A stretch of 33,017 nucleotides of DNA, from assembly GCF_010811875.1 (NCBI RefSeq), contig NZ_VKHP01000086.1, positions 1-33,017 of the forward strand, in the 5' to 3' direction. This stretch comes from Bradyrhizobium uaiense (GTDB taxonomy: Bacteria; Pseudomonadota; Alphaproteobacteria; Rhizobiales; Xanthobacteraceae). Of the stretch, positions 30,853 through 33,017 are shown in pieces (positions within the stretch are counted from its first letter, which is position 1; each line of letters opens with the position of its first letter). Below the pieces are notes generated by a model, which was not told the DNA's origin, did not search any database, and saw nothing but the letters and a program-made list of their open reading frames with translations. Position numbers and translations under genes: made by a program.

Positions 30853-31787
30853 TAGTGACTCCACGAAGACAGCAGGCTTGAGAGGCGCACGGCGATCGAC
30901 GTTGCGTCGAGTCCGCAACGGGCGAGGAGCCAGCGAGCGTCGCCGGCGGGGAGAATGTCGTCCGGCAACGTCAGCGCCGCGAACCGTAACCCTTCACGCG
31001 CAACCAGCGCCGCAATGCCGGCGGCACAACCGCCATGCGCGACGTGATTCTCGATGGCGACGATGCGTCCCGTACGGCGCGCGGAAGCGAGGATGGTGGC
31101 TTCGTCGAGCGGCTTGGCCCGCAGGACGTGGACGAGCTCCGGTACGATCCCCTCGTCGAGCAGAATCCGGCATGCGGTCACGACCTCGTCCAGGATGGCG
31201 CCAATGGCCACAACCGTGACGATCGGCGGCGCGGAATTGATGTGGATCACGCGCACGGCCTCGCGCGCTTGCAGCGAATCGCCGATGGTCTGCGGCATGC
31301 CGTGGCGGCGCAGCCGAAGATAGTTCGGCCCGGCACTCGCACGCGCCCGTTCGAGGGTTGTTTCCAGGTCGACTGCGTCCGCGGGCTCGAACACGGTCAT
31401 GCCGGGCATCGCGCAAATAGCGGCCAGATCGTCGCCAGCAAAATGCGACGGACCATTGCGACCGTCGAATACGCCGCATGACCCGGCGACCAGCGTGACC
31501 GGCAATCCAGCCACCACGACCGAAATTGCGATCTGGTCATGCGCACGGCGCGCCAGGAAGTTGGAGAACGAGTGGACAAAAGGCCGCAGACCACGGCGGG
31601 CAAGTCCCGAAGCGAAGCCGACCGCGTTGGCCTCGGCGATTCCGAGATTGACGTATCGCTGCGGATAAGCGGCGCGGAATTGGCCAGTCTGCATGGATGA
31701 GCCAAGTCCAGCGTCAACGACGACTATCCGCTCGTCGCGACCGCCCAGCGCCGTTAATAAAGGACCATAGAGTTCACCAACGGACAT
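30852..31787 (-). CDS. Transketolase, C-terminal half-subunit
   Basis: A 311-residue protein equal to the pyrimidine-binding and C-terminal domains of transketolase. YVNLGIAEANAVGFASGLAR holds the Glu that activates thiamine diphosphate; HFAGDDLAAICAMPGMTVFEP and the final regulatory-type domain (IVPELVHVLRAKPLDEAT, IVAIENHVAHGGCAAGIAAL) follow. It works only with the N-terminal half encoded just upstream, which it overlaps by 14 bases. Split transketolases occur in carbohydrate-derived natural-product clusters, for instance beside 3-amino-5-hydroxybenzoate genes, where they move two-carbon units between amino sugars. That parallel, with a StrS-type aminotransferase in the same operon, is inference. 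Confidence 0.9.
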   Translation of the reverse strand: MSVGELYGPLLTALGGRDERIVVVDAGLGSSMQTGQFRAAYPQRYVNLGIAEANAVGFASGLARRGLRPFVHSFSNFLARRAHDQIAISVVVAGLPVTLVAGSCGVFDGRNGPSHFAGDDLAAICAMPGMTVFEPADAVDLETTLERARASAGPNYLRLRRHGMPQTIGDSLQAREAVRVIHINSAPPIVTVVAIGAILDEVVTACRILLDEGIVPELVHVLRAKPLDEATILASARRTGRIVAIENHVAHGGCAAGIAALVAREGLRFAALTLPDDILPAGDARWLLARCGLDATSIAVRLSSLLSSWSH

Positions 31788-32643
31788 CTGCAGACCTCTT
31801 GGCGACCAGTTGATCGACGATGGCGATCTCCACTTCGGTCAGCGGCGGCGGAAAATGGCTGTCCGTCGTATGCTCGAGGAATGGTACCCCGCGGCCCTTC
31901 ACGGTGCGCGCCACGATCAGTTTCGGGCGGTCGGTGGAGGCCGCATTCACCGCCGCCAGCGTCCCCAGCAGAGCCGAACAGTCGTGTCCGTCGACGTCCG
32001 CGGTCTCCCAGCCAAGTGCTCGCCACGCCGCTGCCATGCCGGGAATGGGCATGATCTCGTCCATGGGGCCATCTTGCTGGAATCCATTGGCGTCGACCAC
32101 CGCCACCAAATTGCCGAGCTGAAGTTGCGCCGCCGCAATCGCCGCCTCCCAGCACTGGCCCTCGTTCAGCTCTCCGTCTCCTAGAATGACGAAGCAAGAG
32201 TCGTCGCGACCGCACATGCGGCTGCCAAATGCAAGGCCGAGACCGATTGAGAGACCCTGTCCAAGCGAGCCGGTGGAGGCTTGGACAGCAGGAAGCGTGT
32301 GCTCGTTAGGATGCGGTTCGAGCTCACCGCCGTTGCGGCTGAACGACTCCAGAGCGTGTTGCGGCACCACTCCGACTTGGGTCAGCGCGCAATAGAAAGC
32401 GAGCGCGGCATGCCCCTTTGAGAGCACGATGCGATCGCCGTGCGGTGCACCCTCGGCCCAGTGGCCAGTGTCTATCCCGCTAGACATCAAAGCGACCAGA
32501 ATCTCCACGATCGACAGCGAACTTCCAAGATGACCCTGGCCAGCGGCAGCATGGGTCCGCAGGATCAGCAGACGCAGCGCGTGGGCCCGATCAGCGAGTT
32601 GGCGGGCAAAGTCGGCTGCAACATTCGGGTATTGCGTGCGCAT
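31774..32643 (-). CDS. Transketolase, N-terminal half-subunit
   Basis: A 289-residue protein corresponding to the thiamine-diphosphate pyrophosphate-binding domain: GQGHLGSSLSIVEILVAL, SKGHAALAFY, the GDGELNEGQCWEA to NLVAVVDANG motif (GDG-x-n-N, binding the metal), and VKGRGVPFLE near the end. Start ATG 32643 overlaps the aminotransferase stop (ATGA). With the C-terminal half it forms a complete enzyme. It is separate from the housekeeping transketolase, which is normally a single 650-residue chain. Confidence 0.92.
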   Translation of the reverse strand: MRTQYPNVAADFARQLADRAHALRLLILRTHAAAGQGHLGSSLSIVEILVALMSSGIDTGHWAEGAPHGDRIVLSKGHAALAFYCALTQVGVVPQHALESFSRNGGELEPHPNEHTLPAVQASTGSLGQGLSIGLGLAFGSRMCGRDDSCFVILGDGELNEGQCWEAAIAAAQLQLGNLVAVVDANGFQQDGPMDEIMPIPGMAAAWRALGWETADVDGHDCSALLGTLAAVNAASTDRPKLIVARTVKGRGVPFLEHTTDSHFPPPLTEVEIAIVDQLVAKRSADVRW

Positions 32644-33017
32644 CAGAATATCCGGGGTGGTGCGAGCCAGGGTGGAATGGACGGCAGATCGGCCGCAAAG
32701 CGCTCGAACACGCGCAAATTCCGCTCTAGCTTTCGGAAAGCGGCTAAGTAGGCATCTACGACTTCGGGGTTGGCGAGCACAGCCTGTGCGGGATAGCCGA
32801 CCACGAGCGAGCAGCGTATCGCCTCGAGCGCACCCGGATAGTCGTCGATATGGTAGCTAAGATCTCCGCGTCCGTGGCAGGACCAGGGACAGCCGCGTCC
32901 GTAGCCGAGCTTACGCTGAATGAGTTCATGGCCGGGCAGTGGCTGGTTTTGGAATTCGACTACGGGCAAGCCCTCTGCCCAGAACACTTGCTTGAGTGCC
33001 TCGTGCGCCTGATCCAC
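32643..33017 (-). CDS. DegT/DnrJ/StrS-type aminotransferase, C-terminal part
   Basis: The last 124 codons of a gene that begins beyond the right edge. ALKQVFWAEGLPVVEFQNQP and ALEAIRCSLVVGYPAQ, then NPEVVDAYLAAFRKLERNL follow the end of the StrS family, which reads ...L-xxxGIPxxxxY-xPL... to ...S-x-LPxxxxLxxxDxxxIxxAxxKL. These PLP enzymes convert a keto sugar or keto cyclitol to its amine (BtrR/BtrS, AHBA synthase). The PLP lysine and the rest of the active site lie outside the window, so activity cannot be judged. This gene is the first visible one of the operon. Because only the C-terminus is seen, another PLP aminotransferase of the same fold remains possible. Confidence 0.65.
   Translation of the reverse strand: MDQAHEALKQVFWAEGLPVVEFQNQPLPGHELIQRKLGYGRGCPWSCHGRGDLSYHIDDYPGALEAIRCSLVVGYPAQAVLANPEVVDAYLAAFRKLERNLRVFERFAADLPSIPPWLAPPRIF

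Overview
The window looks like an accessory region of an alphaproteobacterial genome, most likely a Bradyrhizobium-type member of the Rhizobiales. The reasons are moderately high GC, RepB/ParB-type partition genes in tandem, IS5-family and IS1182-family insertion sequences, and long tightly coupled operons that use ATG, GTG and TTG starts. This placement is inference from gene content; there is no rRNA or other marker gene.

Layout. (1) 1-2998 (+) is a decayed mobile or plasmid-like region: the 3' end of an IS5-family transposase, a ParB-like gene whose 5' end is cut off at the IS edge, an intact RepB/ParB-like gene, unrecognised remnants, and degraded pieces that I read as a hipB-hipA toxin-antitoxin pair. 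(2) 2999-11114 (-) is a five-gene operon of oxidases: a tyrosinase with a fungal-type Cys-x-His, a LodA-like oxidase predicted to carry a cysteine tryptophylquinone cofactor, a small uncharacterised protein, the LodB-like flavoprotein that would mature LodA, and an exported multicopper oxidase. (3) 11797-14799 (+) is a two-gene unit: a membrane protein with a large coiled-coil region and an XRE-like tail, and a DUF2235 (Tle1-like) serine hydrolase with its own membrane segment. (4) 15136-16642 is a complete IS1182-family element sitting in the loop of a small hairpin, with its ends defined here to the base.

(5) 17118-19278 (-) holds an APS-kinase-like/nucleotidyltransferase fusion, a Nal1-like trypsin-fold peptidase and a stand-alone copy of that peptidase's N-terminal domain. 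(6) 19346-33017 (-) is a very compact operon that runs off the right edge, and it is the most remarkable part of the window. In transcription order it encodes a DegT/StrS aminotransferase (partial), two transketolase half-subunits, a SPASM radical SAM enzyme, a B12-type radical SAM enzyme, a LysA-fold protein lacking the PLP lysine, a DUF3050 haem-oxygenase-like protein, a TldD-like metallopeptidase, a probable TldE-like partner, a beta-sandwich sugar-binding-like protein, a BtrH-like protein, an alkaline-phosphatase-superfamily hydrolase and GNAT acyltransferases. Nearly all junctions are ATGA- or TAGTG-type overlaps. I know of no described pathway with this set. It reads as an uncharacterised biosynthetic cluster joining amino-sugar or aminocyclitol-type chemistry to peptide-type radical and proteolytic maturation. 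No precursor peptide, NRPS or PKS is visible inside the window.
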